Assembly: GCA_016201285.1 (NCBI GenBank)
Contig: JACQDE010000049.1
Coordinates: 1-64,000 of the forward strand
Source of the DNA: Acidobacteriota bacterium
GTDB taxonomy: Bacteria; Acidobacteriota; Terriglobia; Acidiferrales; UBA7541
Length of the DNA: 64,000 nucleotides
Direction: 5' to 3'
How positions within the stretch are numbered: the first letter of the stretch is position 1; the number at the start of each line of letters is the position of its first letter. Made by a program: the position numbers and the translations under genes. Below the pieces are notes generated by a model. It saw nothing but the letters and a program-made list of their open reading frames with translations. It made no database searches and was not told the DNA's origin. Shown here one piece after another: positions 1-8,423 of the stretch.

Positions 1-66
1 GATCCCTTCCTGCACGATCTCCCACTTCTCCTCCGCCGTCCGCTGCACTCGCGGTTTCCTGCTCAT
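1..66 (-). CDS. IS3-type transposase OrfA, N-terminal 22 codons only
   Basis: The reverse strand opens with ATG at 66 and reads MSRKPRVQRTAEEKWEIVQE before running off the left edge. The R-T-A-E-E-K-W-E-I-V pattern is typical of the first helix of IS3-family OrfA helix-turn-helix proteins, which bind the element ends; OrfB would carry the DDE active site but lies outside. An AAAGG string 7 bases upstream can serve as ribosome site. The end of the element should lie between 67 and about 130. Only 22 residues are visible, so the family call rests on this short motif. Confidence 0.55.
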   Translation of the reverse strand, partial: MSRKPRVQRTAEEKWEIVQEGI

Positions 67-129
67 GTCGCCGCCTTTGAAGTCGGAGGCCCCGCATCAT
101 ACCGAAACTACCTGTCTAGTTTTAGAGGG

Positions 130-951
130 GTGCACTACAACCTCGTCGGCAAGAATCGTCGAAGGGAGATCGTGCTGTGCCACACCTGCGGTACGCGCGT
201 AGAGAAACAACCCTGCGCTGTGACCAGTCACAACTTTTGTAGTCGTGAGTGCTTTGCCAAGTGGAGGTCCTCACCGGACTGGTCCGGTTCCAACAATCCC
301 GCCTGGCTGGGCGGTCATGACTCGTATCGCGGACCCGACTGGGAACGCCAAACTGCGGCTGCTCGACGCCGCGATGCGAACACTTGCCAGAGGTGTGGCC
401 GGCTCGGATTGCGGTTGCCAGTTCACCACGTCAGACCCTTTCGCCTGTTCGAAGACTACCGGGAGGCGAACAGGCTGTCGAATCTGCGCACTCTCTGCCC
501 TGAGTGCCATGGAATCGAGGAACAACAGTTCTGGGAGTCACACCCAGAGCTGGTTGATTTCTCACCATTCCCTGTCGTGATCCCCATATCGAGCTGCGTC
601 AAGTGCGGTCGTGAGTTCGTGCCCAGGTCTGGTGCTACCAAGGTCTGCGATTTGTGCTGCACGTCATGTTGTGCGCACTGCCGGAAGTCTTTCTACTCAA
701 GAAAGGCAGCGGTCCGCGAACTCCAGTATTGCTCTCGCGAATGCCGGAACGCTCACATCAAGCGTAAGCCCCAAGTGTGCGCTGGCTGCGGCAGGTGCTT
801 TGTCGCTGATAGGCCTGGCGTCAAGTACTGCTCGCAGCTGTGCCACTTGCGCAAAGCAAATCCTCGAAAACGGTACTTCGAAGGGTTGAGCGGGGATGAT
901 CCTCGACCCGTAGCGAAGACAAGTAGAGATACTCGGAACCCGAGGGCTTAA
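130..951 (+). CDS. Cysteine-rich HNH endonuclease-like protein
   Basis: A 273-residue protein with an HNH nuclease core at about residues 70-130: a CxxC pair (86, 89), the HH pair (99, 100), N118 and a second CxxC followed by H (123, 126, 127). Before it lies a zinc-knuckle-like CxxC/C-x3-C (17-41), and after it at least three more CxxC clusters (about 155-245), so the protein may bind several zinc ions. HNH proteins nick or cut DNA; the target here is unknown. The GTG start directly follows a GAGGGG run, leaving no normal spacing, and the frame is open upstream with no ATG, so the N-terminus may have been altered by the neighbouring insertion element. It stands alone with no partner gene. 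Confidence 0.7.
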   Translation: MHYNLVGKNRRREIVLCHTCGTRVEKQPCAVTSHNFCSRECFAKWRSSPDWSGSNNPAWLGGHDSYRGPDWERQTAAARRRDANTCQRCGRLGLRLPVHHVRPFRLFEDYREANRLSNLRTLCPECHGIEEQQFWESHPELVDFSPFPVVIPISSCVKCGREFVPRSGATKVCDLCCTSCCAHCRKSFYSRKAAVRELQYCSRECRNAHIKRKPQVCAGCGRCFVADRPGVKYCSQLCHLRKANPRKRYFEGLSGDDPRPVAKTSRDTRNPRA

Positions 952-1107
952 CGCGCTGGAGCCAACATCCGCCCCGCAAGCGCTACGCGTTCCTGGTGAC
1001 GTGGTGTACCGTCAACCGACACGACACGAGCGGATTCGCCACCGCCAGCGTTCCCCGCAGGAGCGCCCCATCTCCCAGCCGGTGCACCGTCAGCGAGAAA
1101 CAAAGAT

Positions 1108-1137
1108 GCCCGCCCGCTCTGCGGGACGGGCGCTACA
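1108..1137 (+). repeat. REP-like hairpin ending GGGCGCTACA
   Basis: Arms GCCCG...CGGGC and CCGC...GCGG fold into an imperfect hairpin followed by GCTACA. It is preceded by AGATGCCC exactly as in the copy at 44167, so these belong to one dispersed family. Confidence 0.55.
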
Positions 1138-1209
1138 TGGGCGCAAGCGAAATCTGAAGGCAAAGCGGCATCAAGCTGCCGCACTCCATGGTTGCGGTGG
1201 TACACGAAA

Positions 1210-1303
1210 AGCGCAGCCCCTTCGCTTCGTTCCCTTCGGCACACCTCAGGACAAGCAGGGCAAGCCCTTCGCCCTGCTCAGGGCAAGCAAGAGTGGCTGC
1301 GCT
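1210..1303. repeat. 94-bp element flanked by a perfect 9-bp inverted repeat
   Basis: AGCGCAGCC at 1210-1218 is matched by its exact reverse complement at 1295-1303. The interior is rich in internally repeated AAGCCCTTCG/GGGCAAGC-type words (about 1252-1290) that can pair with each other. Size and symmetry are those of a small non-coding (MITE/REP-like) element; mobility is not shown. Confidence 0.4.
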
Positions 1304-1399
1304 ACAACGGGCGGGAGAAGGCTTGTAAGGGTGGGGCGGGGCGGATAAGATGCCGCCGAGTCCCGGGGAACTTTTTGAGCCCCAACTGCGTTTCTATGG

Positions 1400-2017
1400 G
1401 TGAGGCTGGGAAGTGACCCCGGAACCGAGGCTGATGCGGAGTTGGAGCCTGACGCTCAACTGGTACAGCAATGTCTCCGAGGCGATGGCTCGGCCTGGGA
1501 GGAACTCGTACGGCGGCACACGCGTCGCGTGTACAACCTGTGCTACCGGTTCACCGGCCAGCCGCACGCGGCGGAGGATTTGACGCAGGAAGTTTTCCTC
1601 CGCGTGTACCGGACACTGGGCAGCTACAAGGCGATCCACGGCGGGTTCACCACCTGGATGACGAGCGTGACGCGCAACCTCCTGATCGACCACTACCGGC
1701 GGACGAAGAAGGACCGGGTGACAAGCTCATTGGACGAAGAGGCCACGATGGCGAAGCTGGAAGAAAAAGCTTCGTCGACGCGGCGCCCGGACCAGATCGC
1801 GGTCGCCAAGGAGCTGAGCATGCAGGTGCAACGGGCGCTGGGAAAACTTTCGCCGGATTTGCGCGAGGCGGTGATCCTACGCGACCTGCAGGGGCTCGAC
1901 TACCGGGAGATTCAGGACGTGTTGCGGGTGCCGGACGGTACGGTGAAATCCCGCATCAACCGCGGCCGGATTGAGTTGGCGCGGCTGCTGGAACAGATGG
2001 GCGTGCGCCGGGAGTAA
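1400..2017 (+). CDS. RNA polymerase ECF-type sigma factor
   Basis: A 205-residue group-4 sigma factor. Region 2 is at about residues 25-95, with the DLTQEVFLRVYR core that contacts the polymerase and the -10 element; region 4 is at about 140-195, with the helix-turn-helix YREIQDVLRVPDGTVKSRI that reads the -35 element. The start is GTG at 1400; no convincing ribosome site precedes it, so the true start is uncertain by a few codons. The next gene starts 3 bases after the stop and encodes a zinc-binding anti-sigma factor, the usual cognate pair. Such pairs normally sense an envelope or redox signal and often autoregulate. Confidence 0.9.
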   Translation: MRLGSDPGTEADAELEPDAQLVQQCLRGDGSAWEELVRRHTRRVYNLCYRFTGQPHAAEDLTQEVFLRVYRTLGSYKAIHGGFTTWMTSVTRNLLIDHYRRTKKDRVTSSLDEEATMAKLEEKASSTRRPDQIAVAKELSMQVQRALGKLSPDLREAVILRDLQGLDYREIQDVLRVPDGTVKSRINRGRIELARLLEQMGVRRE

Positions 2018-2020
2018 GCG

Positions 2021-2671
2021 ATGAACTGGAAATGCGAACAGATTGAGGAACGGCTGAGCGAGCACCTCGACGGGCTGCTTGAAGCGGCGGAACGCGCCGC
2101 GTTCGAAAGCCACGTGGCGGGCTGCGCGCAGTGCCGGACGCTGGTGACGCAGGTGAGCGCGGCGCTGGCGCAAGTCCACCGGCTGGAAATGGTGGAAGAG
2201 CCGCCGCGGCTGGTGCACGCGATCCTGGACCAGACACTGGGGCCGCGGGCGCCCAAGAAGAGCTGGCTTGGCTGGTTTGGGTGGCTGCAACCGGTGCTGC
2301 AACCGCGGATGGCGATGGGATTTGCGACGGTGGTGCTCTTCGGTGTGGTGACGCTGCAGGCGATGGGCGTGCAGGTGGGCCAGATCGGCTGGAGCGACCT
2401 CCACCCGGCGAAGCTCTACCGTGAAAGCACGCGGCGGGCGCACCTGATTTACGCGCGCGGGGAAAAGTTCGTCAACGACCTGCGCGTGGTGTACGAGATT
2501 CAGTCCCGCCTGCGGCCGGTGCAGGAAGAACAACAGCCGCAGCAGCCGGCGCCGAAGGCGAACCCGCAGGACAAACCGAACCGGGAGAGCAACCGCTTGG
2601 ATGACCCTGAGTGCGGGCTGTGTGTGGTGACGACGGGAATGGTTGGCGTCCCCGGGAGGAGCGCGCGATGA
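2021..2671 (+). CDS. Membrane-anchored zinc-finger anti-sigma factor
   Basis: A 216-residue protein beginning with a zf-HC2 type anti-sigma domain: H31-x3-C35-x2-C38 is the classical zinc site that clamps the ECF sigma. A single hydrophobic segment at about 95-116 would anchor it in the inner membrane, leaving a glutamine/proline-rich C-terminal part outside. Its ATG is 3 bases after the sigma gene and has a GGGAG ribosome site. The stop codon overlaps the next start (ATGA at 2668-2671), implying translational coupling. The C-terminal 40 residues look low-complexity and the signal it senses cannot be inferred. Confidence 0.85.
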   Translation: MNWKCEQIEERLSEHLDGLLEAAERAAFESHVAGCAQCRTLVTQVSAALAQVHRLEMVEEPPRLVHAILDQTLGPRAPKKSWLGWFGWLQPVLQPRMAMGFATVVLFGVVTLQAMGVQVGQIGWSDLHPAKLYRESTRRAHLIYARGEKFVNDLRVVYEIQSRLRPVQEEQQPQQPAPKANPQDKPNRESNRLDDPECGLCVVTTGMVGVPGRSAR

Positions 2672-3300
2672 GCACTGAGGCCACCATGCAGAGCGAGACA
2701 AAAGGATTCTGCCGGAACTGCGGCACGCCGCTGACGGCGGAGACGGTGCGCGAAGTGCGCGGCACGCTCTACTGCGAGCCGTGCCTGGCGCAAATGGTCG
2801 CGCAGCCGCCGCGCCCGCAGCCGTTGGAAGGCGCAGGCAACGCTACGCTGGCGGCAATCCTCGGCGTGATCCCCGGGCTGGGAGCGGTCTATAACGGCGA
2901 GTTTGTGAAGGGCTTCATCCACGTGCTGGTCTTCGGCGCGCTGGTCTCCGTATTGGACAGCGGGCGGGCCGGGGATTTCACGCCTCTGTTCGGGATGATG
3001 ATGCCGGCCTTCGTTGTGTACATGTGCGTGGATGCGTACCAGACCGCCAAGGCCAAGCAGATGGGGAAACCGCGGCCGGGAGGGCTGCTGGGCGAAATCG
3101 GCCGGGGCCAGCCGGTGGGCGCGTACGTCCTGATCGGGCTGGGCGCGCTGCTGCTGCTCGACAAGTTCGTGCCGCACATCATCGGCCGCGTGTTCGATTA
3201 CTGGCCGGTGATTTTGATCGTGATCGGCGTGCTCTTGCTGCGAAAGCGCATGGGCCTCGGAACATCTTCGGAGGAAAGCGGACATGAGCAACGGAATTAA
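2668..3300 (+). CDS. Zinc-ribbon and multi-span membrane protein with DUF5668-like C-terminus
   Basis: 210 residues from ATG 2668, chosen because it overlaps the anti-sigma stop. The N-terminus holds two CxxC pairs (FCRNC-GTP near residue 15 and YCEPC near 37), a B-box/zinc-ribbon arrangement, followed by hydrophobic spans at about 55-75, 85-105, 110-125 and a C-terminal pair of helices. The last 60 residues (GAYVLIGLGALLLLDKF ... DYWPVILIVIGVLLL) match the two-helix LiaF/DUF5668-type pattern that also appears in the next two proteins. Probably a target or sensor of the ECF pathway in the inner membrane; no enzymatic role is visible. Confidence 0.7.
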   Translation: MSTEATMQSETKGFCRNCGTPLTAETVREVRGTLYCEPCLAQMVAQPPRPQPLEGAGNATLAAILGVIPGLGAVYNGEFVKGFIHVLVFGALVSVLDSGRAGDFTPLFGMMMPAFVVYMCVDAYQTAKAKQMGKPRPGGLLGEIGRGQPVGAYVLIGLGALLLLDKFVPHIIGRVFDYWPVILIVIGVLLLRKRMGLGTSSEESGHEQRN

Positions 3301-3496
3301 GTGCCGCTGCGAGCGGTGTGCGGTCGGCGGGCTGATGGGCCCGGTGGTGCTGATCACGCTGGGCGCGCTGTTCCTGGTCGGGAAGATGGGCTGGCGCTAC
3401 GACTTCGGCGACCTGTGGCCGGTGCTGTTGATCGTGATCGGGATCGTGAAGATCGTCGAGTCCATGGCGTCCACCGAAGGGCACACCGGTTCGTGA
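3284..3496 (+). CDS. Small DUF5668-type membrane protein
   Basis: 70 residues with two membrane helices (about 16-32 and 42-58) separated by a WRYDFGDLWP turn, the LiaF-like transmembrane module. The start overlaps the preceding gene by 17 bases and is preceded by GGAGGAAAG at ideal spacing. It is essentially a free-standing copy of the module found at the ends of its two neighbours, so the three genes probably arose by duplication and may assemble together. Confidence 0.75.
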   Translation: MSNGIKCRCERCAVGGLMGPVVLITLGALFLVGKMGWRYDFGDLWPVLLIVIGIVKIVESMASTEGHTGS

Positions 3497-3503
3497 GGAG
3501 CGC

Positions 3504-4862
3504 ATGAGCAACGGCAGACCAAGACGGCGTCCAATCTTCAGCGGATTGATCCTGATTCTAGTGGGCTCCCTGCTGCTGGCCAACAAGTTTCATCCAGACC
3601 TGCGCATCTGGGAGATGTTCAACAGCTACTGGCCGGTGCTGCTGATCCTCTGGGGCCTAGCCAAGATGTTCGACTACTTCGCGGCCCGGCGGACGGGCGA
3701 GGCGGCGCCGCGCGCCTTCACCGGCGGGGAATTTTTCCTTCTGCTGCTCTTGCTGGTCTTCGCCGGCCTGCTGGGTCTCAAGGAGGTCCTGAAAGAGAAC
3801 CCGGAGTGGGGCGGCGAGGTCCACCTGCCGTGGGATCAGACGTTCAACTTCAGCGAGGAAGTGGTGCTGAAGGACGTGAAAGCGACGATGCCGCTGGCGG
3901 TGACGTCCGAATACGGCGACATCACCGTGCTGCCGGAGGAGGCGCCGGAGATCCGCGTCGTGGCGCTGAAGAGCGTCAGCTTCGCGGACAGCGAGAGCAC
4001 CGCCAAGGAACGCGCCGACCAGGTGAAAGTGGAAATCCGCGAGGAATCCGGCATGTACACGATCCGGGCGGTGGACCAGAAGAGCGGACGGCGCGTGACC
4101 GTGGACCTGGAAGTACACATGCCCAAACAGGCGGCCGTGGACGCGCGCACCGCCCGCGGCAATATCAAGATTACGGGCCTCACTGGGAGCATCGCCGTGG
4201 ATTCGAAGCGCGGCAACGTGGACGTCCGCGACGCCGGCAAGGACGTGCAAGTGCAGATCCGCCGCGGCAACCTGCAGGTGAGTAACGTGAAGGGCAACGT
4301 GCGCGTCAGCGGGCGCGGCAACGATATTGAGGTAAGCGACGTCGAGGGCGAGGCTTCAATCGAAGGCGAGTTCAGCGGCCCCATTCGCGCCAAGAACGTC
4401 GCCAAGAGCATGCGCTTCCTTTCCCAGCGCACCGATCTCACGATCGGATCTCTGGCCGGACGGCTGGAGCTGGATAGCAGCGACTTGCGGGTGTACGACG
4501 CAACCGGGAACGTTTCGCTCACCACATCCCACAAAGACATCCGCATGGATAACGTCGGCGGGCGCATCCGGATTGACAACCGCAAGGGCAACGTCGAACT
4601 GCGGCTCAAGAACGCGCCGAAGGAAGAAATTGAAGTGAACAACGAGTCCGCAGGAATTGACGTGACGCTGCCCGCCAACTCCGCCTTCGAGGTTCAGGCG
4701 ACTTCGCGCAACGGCGACGTGGACACTAGCTTCGAGGGACCGGGGCTGAAGAAGTCGGAACAGGGCGGCACGGCAACGCTGGAAGGAAAACTCGGCAGCC
4801 GCGGGCCGCAGATCCGGCTGAAGACAACGTACGGCACGGTGAGCGTACGCAAAGGAACATAA
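3504..4862 (+). CDS. DUF5668 membrane module fused to DUF4097 beta-solenoid domain
   Basis: 452 residues. Two helices near residues 10-27 and 33-50 form the DUF5668 module, a third hydrophobic segment lies at about 74-92, and residues 130-450 form a DUF4097-type (putative adhesin) right-handed beta repeat: successive short strands with RGNIKI, SKRGNVDVRD, RRGNLQVSN and similar G-N-[IV] steps. In LiaF-like families this part lies outside the cytoplasmic membrane and responds to envelope stress, though direction is not proven here. It is the last gene of the sigma operon and is followed by an intrinsic terminator at 4905-4935. Confidence 0.75.
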   Translation: MSNGRPRRRPIFSGLILILVGSLLLANKFHPDLRIWEMFNSYWPVLLILWGLAKMFDYFAARRTGEAAPRAFTGGEFFLLLLLLVFAGLLGLKEVLKENPEWGGEVHLPWDQTFNFSEEVVLKDVKATMPLAVTSEYGDITVLPEEAPEIRVVALKSVSFADSESTAKERADQVKVEIREESGMYTIRAVDQKSGRRVTVDLEVHMPKQAAVDARTARGNIKITGLTGSIAVDSKRGNVDVRDAGKDVQVQIRRGNLQVSNVKGNVRVSGRGNDIEVSDVEGEASIEGEFSGPIRAKNVAKSMRFLSQRTDLTIGSLAGRLELDSSDLRVYDATGNVSLTTSHKDIRMDNVGGRIRIDNRKGNVELRLKNAPKEEIEVNNESAGIDVTLPANSAFEVQATSRNGDVDTSFEGPGLKKSEQGGTATLEGKLGSRGPQIRLKTTYGTVSVRKGT

Positions 4863-4904
4863 GAGCAGGTTGTAGGTGGCCGGTAGCAGGTTGCAGACTT
4901 CAGA

Positions 4905-4935
4905 GGGGCGGGCGAGAGCCCGCCCCGAGTTTTTT
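4905..4935 (+). terminator. Rho-independent terminator of the ECF operon
   Basis: Perfect 9-bp stem GGGGCGGGC (4905-4913) / GCCCGCCCC (4918-4926) with a GAGA loop, followed after GAG by six T (4930-4935). Lies 43 bases after the DUF4097 gene stop. Confidence 0.85.
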
Positions 4936-5006
4936 GTGGCGCAAGCGGTGAAGAGGGTGAAAGCCGATCACAGAGATCCTTTGCTGCGCTCAGGATGACA
5001 AGAAGG

Positions 5007-5058
5007 AATGCCGGCCTCCCGACAGAAGGCGTCGGGACAGGTTCCGGCCGGCGCTACA
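5007..5058 (-). repeat. 52-bp double-stem repeat, copy A
   Basis: Read on the reverse strand, this matches 44102-44153 at 48 of 52 positions. It contains an outer 7-bp stem GCCGGCC/GGCCGGC and an inner 5-bp stem CCGAC/GTCGG. A further GCTACATAGGG duplication follows at 5052-5074. It lies between two unrelated genes (sigma operon end and aroA 3' end). Confidence 0.65.
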
Positions 5059-5085
5059 TAGGGAGCTACATAGGGCGCGCGGGTG

Positions 5086-6408
5086 CTAGCGGTCGAGGAG
5101 TTGGTCGAGGGTCGAAAAGAAATCGGGGAAGGAGACCGCAGCGCAGCCGGCGTCAAGGATGCGCGAGTTGCGCTGGGCGCCGAGGGCGGCGACCGCAAAC
5201 GCCATGGCAATGCGATGGTCGCCGTGGGGATCAATTTCCGCGCCGCGCAACTTCCCCGCGGACTTCCCTTCCACCTTCAATCCATCCGGGAACTCTTCCA
5301 CCTTCGCGCCCATGCGGCGGAGGTTTTCGGCCAGCGCGGCGATTCGGTCGCTCTCCTTGACGCGCAGTTCGCGCGCGTCGCGAATCTCAATTCCCTGCTC
5401 CGTGTATGGCCCGAGCGCGGCGAGCATGGGCAGCTCGTCAATCAACTGCGCCACCAGCGGGCCGGAGACCACGCCGCCGGCCAGCGGCGCGTGGCGGATA
5501 GCGATGTCACCCACCAGTTCGCCGTGGCGCATCGAAACATTGACCAGGCTGATCGGCGCGCCCATGGTGGCCAGAAAATCGAGAATAGCCGTGCGCGTCG
5601 GATTCAGGCCACAGCCGGAGATGAGCAAGTTCGAACCCGGTAAAACGAGCGCGGCAGCAAGAAAGAAGACCGCAGACGATATGTCACTGGGCACGGCGAG
5701 CTGGCGCGCTTCGAGGCGCGGGCCGCAGGCGATGCGGACGGTGGCGCCGCTCGTGCGGACGCCGGCGCCAAATTCCGCAAGCGCCAGCTCCGTGTGGTCG
5801 CGTGTGCGGACCGGCTCGGTGACGGAGGTCGTGCCGAGAGCGTAGAGCCCGGCAAGCAGAATGGCCGATTTCACCTGCGCGCTGGGCACGGGCAGTGTGT
5901 AGTCAATCGCTTTCAGCGCGGCGCCGGTGATGGCGAGCGGAGCGAACTCGGCGTCACGGGCGCGAATCTGGGCGCCCATCTGCGCGAGCGGCTCCATGAC
6001 GCGGCGCATCGGGCGCCGGCGGAGGGAATCGTCGCCAGTGAGGACGGCCGTGAACCATTGTCCAGCGAGCACGCCGGCGAGCAGGCGCATCGTCGTGCCG
6101 GAGTTTTCCGCATCGAGCTTTTTCTTCGGCGGCTTCAGGCCGCGCAGGCCCCTGCCATGAACCGTGGCGCGGTCCTTCTCAACGTCCACGGTGATGCCGA
6201 GGCGGCGGAGACATTCGAGCGTGCTGCGGCAGTCCGCAGCGGCCGAGAAATTGTGGATTTCGCTGCGGCCCTCGGCCAGCGCGGCGAGAATGGCGTAACG
6301 GTGGGAAATGGACTTGTCGCCGGGAACGGAGAGTCCCCCGGAAATGGTTTTGGCTGGCGCAATGGTCTGCTTCGACACGGAAGAATTGTAGCAGGTAGCA
6401 GGAAGCAC
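5086..6408 (-). CDS. aroA: 3-phosphoshikimate 1-carboxyvinyltransferase (EPSP synthase)
   Basis: 440 residues from ATG 6408; a GTG at 6378 (VSKQTIAPAK) is an equally plausible start since neither has a strong ribosome site. The enzyme joins shikimate-3-phosphate and phosphoenolpyruvate in the shikimate pathway in the cytosol. Diagnostic motifs are present: PGDKSISHR near residue 29 (phosphate-binding Lys, Ser, Arg), NSGTTMRLL near 106, RRRPM near 133, and the C-terminal KESDRI and DHRIAMA loops. Length is normal for the family. It stands alone, with a repeat at its 3' side. Confidence 0.95.
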   Translation of the reverse strand: MLPATCYNSSVSKQTIAPAKTISGGLSVPGDKSISHRYAILAALAEGRSEIHNFSAAADCRSTLECLRRLGITVDVEKDRATVHGRGLRGLKPPKKKLDAENSGTTMRLLAGVLAGQWFTAVLTGDDSLRRRPMRRVMEPLAQMGAQIRARDAEFAPLAITGAALKAIDYTLPVPSAQVKSAILLAGLYALGTTSVTEPVRTRDHTELALAEFGAGVRTSGATVRIACGPRLEARQLAVPSDISSAVFFLAAALVLPGSNLLISGCGLNPTRTAILDFLATMGAPISLVNVSMRHGELVGDIAIRHAPLAGGVVSGPLVAQLIDELPMLAALGPYTEQGIEIRDARELRVKESDRIAALAENLRRMGAKVEEFPDGLKVEGKSAGKLRGAEIDPHGDHRIAMAFAVAALGAQRNSRILDAGCAAVSFPDFFSTLDQLLDR

Positions 6409-6548
6409 GCTACAGCGATCGAAATGTTCTGCTCTGGCTTCTGGAGGTTATCTACCAGACTTCAACCCCGGGCACCACGAATGGAGTGCAGCGAAATACC
6501 TTGCCTCGATGCTACCGCAATGCTCAAATCTGTCTCCTAGGAAAAATC

Positions 6549-6887
6549 ATGACCGTCTCTACCGGCTCCGAAAGCTATATTGCAGCGGTGAACGATTTAT
6601 TTGTCCGGCTCAAGAATTCAACCGGTCTTGATCTGGAGCTTCACCCGGCTTGGCCCCCCGTGATCCTTGATCAGCGTTCCCTCAATCTAGGTTTCAAAGT
6701 GCATCGTCGCCAAGATGAAGGTGGCCGGGTAGTGAGCCTGGTGATTCATCCACTTAAATTCGATTGTCTCTCCGATGGCACAAAACGAGTGAAACCCACC
6801 GCTGAGCACGAAATCGGGGAAGCGTTCGGGAGATTTTGGAGCGACGAAGACGGAAGGATACATACCCTCGTCGAAATCCTGCCATAG
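6549..6887 (+). CDS. Hypothetical protein, 112 aa
   Basis: Starts at ATG 6549, chosen because TAGGAAAAATC precedes it. A small soluble alpha/beta-looking protein with no recognised motif. Base composition here is lower in GC than in aroA or the downstream S55 gene, and the next gene on the opposite strand shares that property, so both may have been acquired together. No function can be proposed. Confidence 0.5.
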   Translation: MTVSTGSESYIAAVNDLFVRLKNSTGLDLELHPAWPPVILDQRSLNLGFKVHRRQDEGGRVVSLVIHPLKFDCLSDGTKRVKPTAEHEIGEAFGRFWSDEDGRIHTLVEILP

Positions 6888-6989
6888 CAGACCCGAACAC
6901 TCTAGTCCTTCCGACAACACATGGAAAGCGGACCAAGGTGAAAAAGTGCCTTTGAGCGGCGATGTGCTTCTCCCGAAACGTTCCTACTC

Positions 6990-8423
6990 TCAGTGTTGGT
7001 CGCCGAGTTTTATCGAGACCTTCGGGTGGTCAGCCATGGTGAAGGAGAGGGTGTAGGTTGGCGCTTTCGGCTTCTCAAAGAATACAACCGCCACAACGTA
7101 CTGGCGGGGCATCAAGGTGGTTCGCATCAAAGACACTTCGATAATCGTGTCGGACATTGTCGTCCCCGCCTGAACGTATGGCTCGGCGGCCTGTCTCGTC
7201 GCGGCCGATGCAGCACCGGGTGGCGGATTCACTGTCACTGTTTGAATTCCCTGTGGCCCGTATACAGTTGCCGTGCGAGGCATTCCGGCATTCAATCCTG
7301 CGCCAAAACCAGCCAGGGCGGCCGCAATCATGGATCTTCGCCTGATGCTCTTCGCAACCTTTTCCGGATCCAGGGCACCTTTTGAATGCAGTTGTCCCTT
7401 TTTGTCCGCCCAACTGAGTGACCACTGATTCCAGTCAACTTCAAAAGGCTTCTCTGAGTCATTGCGGACAGACACAATCAGGCCAAACGGCTTATCCAGA
7501 ATCGGTGGAGTACTGCCTACAAAGGTAAAGCCCGCACATGCACGCGCCTTGATTTCGCGACCCTGATGCCAGTACGTGGGCAAGTGTTTACAATAGAATG
7601 CTTCCAAACCCATTTGGGCGGCATCCATGCCCTTGGCTCGCATAACAACCGCTGCGATGACCAAACTGACCGGCACCTCCTGATTAAATGGCTGCCCGCA
7701 AAAAACGTTTAAGTCGTCAGTGAGGGGCCTGCCTGCGGACAGGGGCGAGAACATATCTCGGTGCAAAGCAACCCTCGCGGCCAAAACTTGTTTGTAGCGC
7801 TCCTCGTCCGCGGGGTCAGGACCGGCTAGGGGCGTCTTGGAAAGTTGCTCGCGCACAAGCATCCAGAAGTATGCATTCCCATCGCCAAATCCCTGAACGA
7901 AGGCATTGCTAGTGGACTGTTCAAGCGTTCTGCAGGACCGTCTCACGATGCGATCTACGCGCTCATCCGTGGTGACAACGCTTTGTGAATCCGCACTGCT
8001 CTTCCAGGTGTTTTCAACAATCGCCCTCACGGCTTCCACCACCCGAACGTTAGCGTTTTCTTCCTTTTGACAAAACCAATCCACAACTTCAGAAACCCTT
8101 TCCCACTTGTCCGCCTTGGGAAGCACGACGAACCGGGTCCAAGCGGGAGGCAGTTGCGCCGTGCCCCAACCCGGCTCAAATTCCCTTGCGAATCCGTCAA
8201 ACTTATCGAGAGCGACTTCGTAACCTTGTTGAATTGCCTCCAGGTAAGTAAGCTTTGCCGCCATAACATGTGTGTTTACCGGGCTCGGTCCGACTTGGCC
8301 GCTAGCGAGTTCGTGGGGGTATTGTCTGCAAGTCAGAAACGAATAAGAAGATTGCGCGGATTGAGCGTTGGCGGCGGTCGCAAACGATGCTACAAACAGG
8401 AGGCAAATGGGCAGCCGGCGCAT
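6990..8423 (-). CDS. Secreted hypothetical protein, 477 aa
   Basis: Starts at ATG 8423 behind GGAGGGCACTT. The first 20 residues (MRRLPICLLFVASFATAANA) form a clean signal peptide with A-x-A cleavage. The mature part contains isolated cysteines and a C-terminal beta-rich region, but no family I can name. A short hydrophobic alanine/glycine stretch at about 380-400 could be a membrane segment or hairpin. Codon use is less GC-biased than in the flanking S55 gene. Convergent with the small gene at 6549; its start region is divergent from the S55 gene. Confidence 0.6.
   Translation of the reverse strand: MRRLPICLLFVASFATAANAQSAQSSYSFLTCRQYPHELASGQVGPSPVNTHVMAAKLTYLEAIQQGYEVALDKFDGFAREFEPGWGTAQLPPAWTRFVVLPKADKWERVSEVVDWFCQKEENANVRVVEAVRAIVENTWKSSADSQSVVTTDERVDRIVRRSCRTLEQSTSNAFVQGFGDGNAYFWMLVREQLSKTPLAGPDPADEERYKQVLAARVALHRDMFSPLSAGRPLTDDLNVFCGQPFNQEVPVSLVIAAVVMRAKGMDAAQMGLEAFYCKHLPTYWHQGREIKARACAGFTFVGSTPPILDKPFGLIVSVRNDSEKPFEVDWNQWSLSWADKKGQLHSKGALDPEKVAKSIRRRSMIAAALAGFGAGLNAGMPRTATVYGPQGIQTVTVNPPPGAASAATRQAAEPYVQAGTTMSDTIIEVSLMRTTLMPRQYVVAVVFFEKPKAPTYTLSFTMADHPKVSIKLGDQH

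Larger units (their letters stand above)
952..1399. other. Gene-free stretch with palindromic repeats
   Basis: About 450 bases between the HNH gene and the ECF sigma gene. Small open frames here have poor codon structure and no ribosome sites. It holds one REP-like hairpin (1108-1137) and a larger palindromic element (1210-1303), listed separately. No clear promoter for the downstream sigma operon was recognised. Confidence 0.6.
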
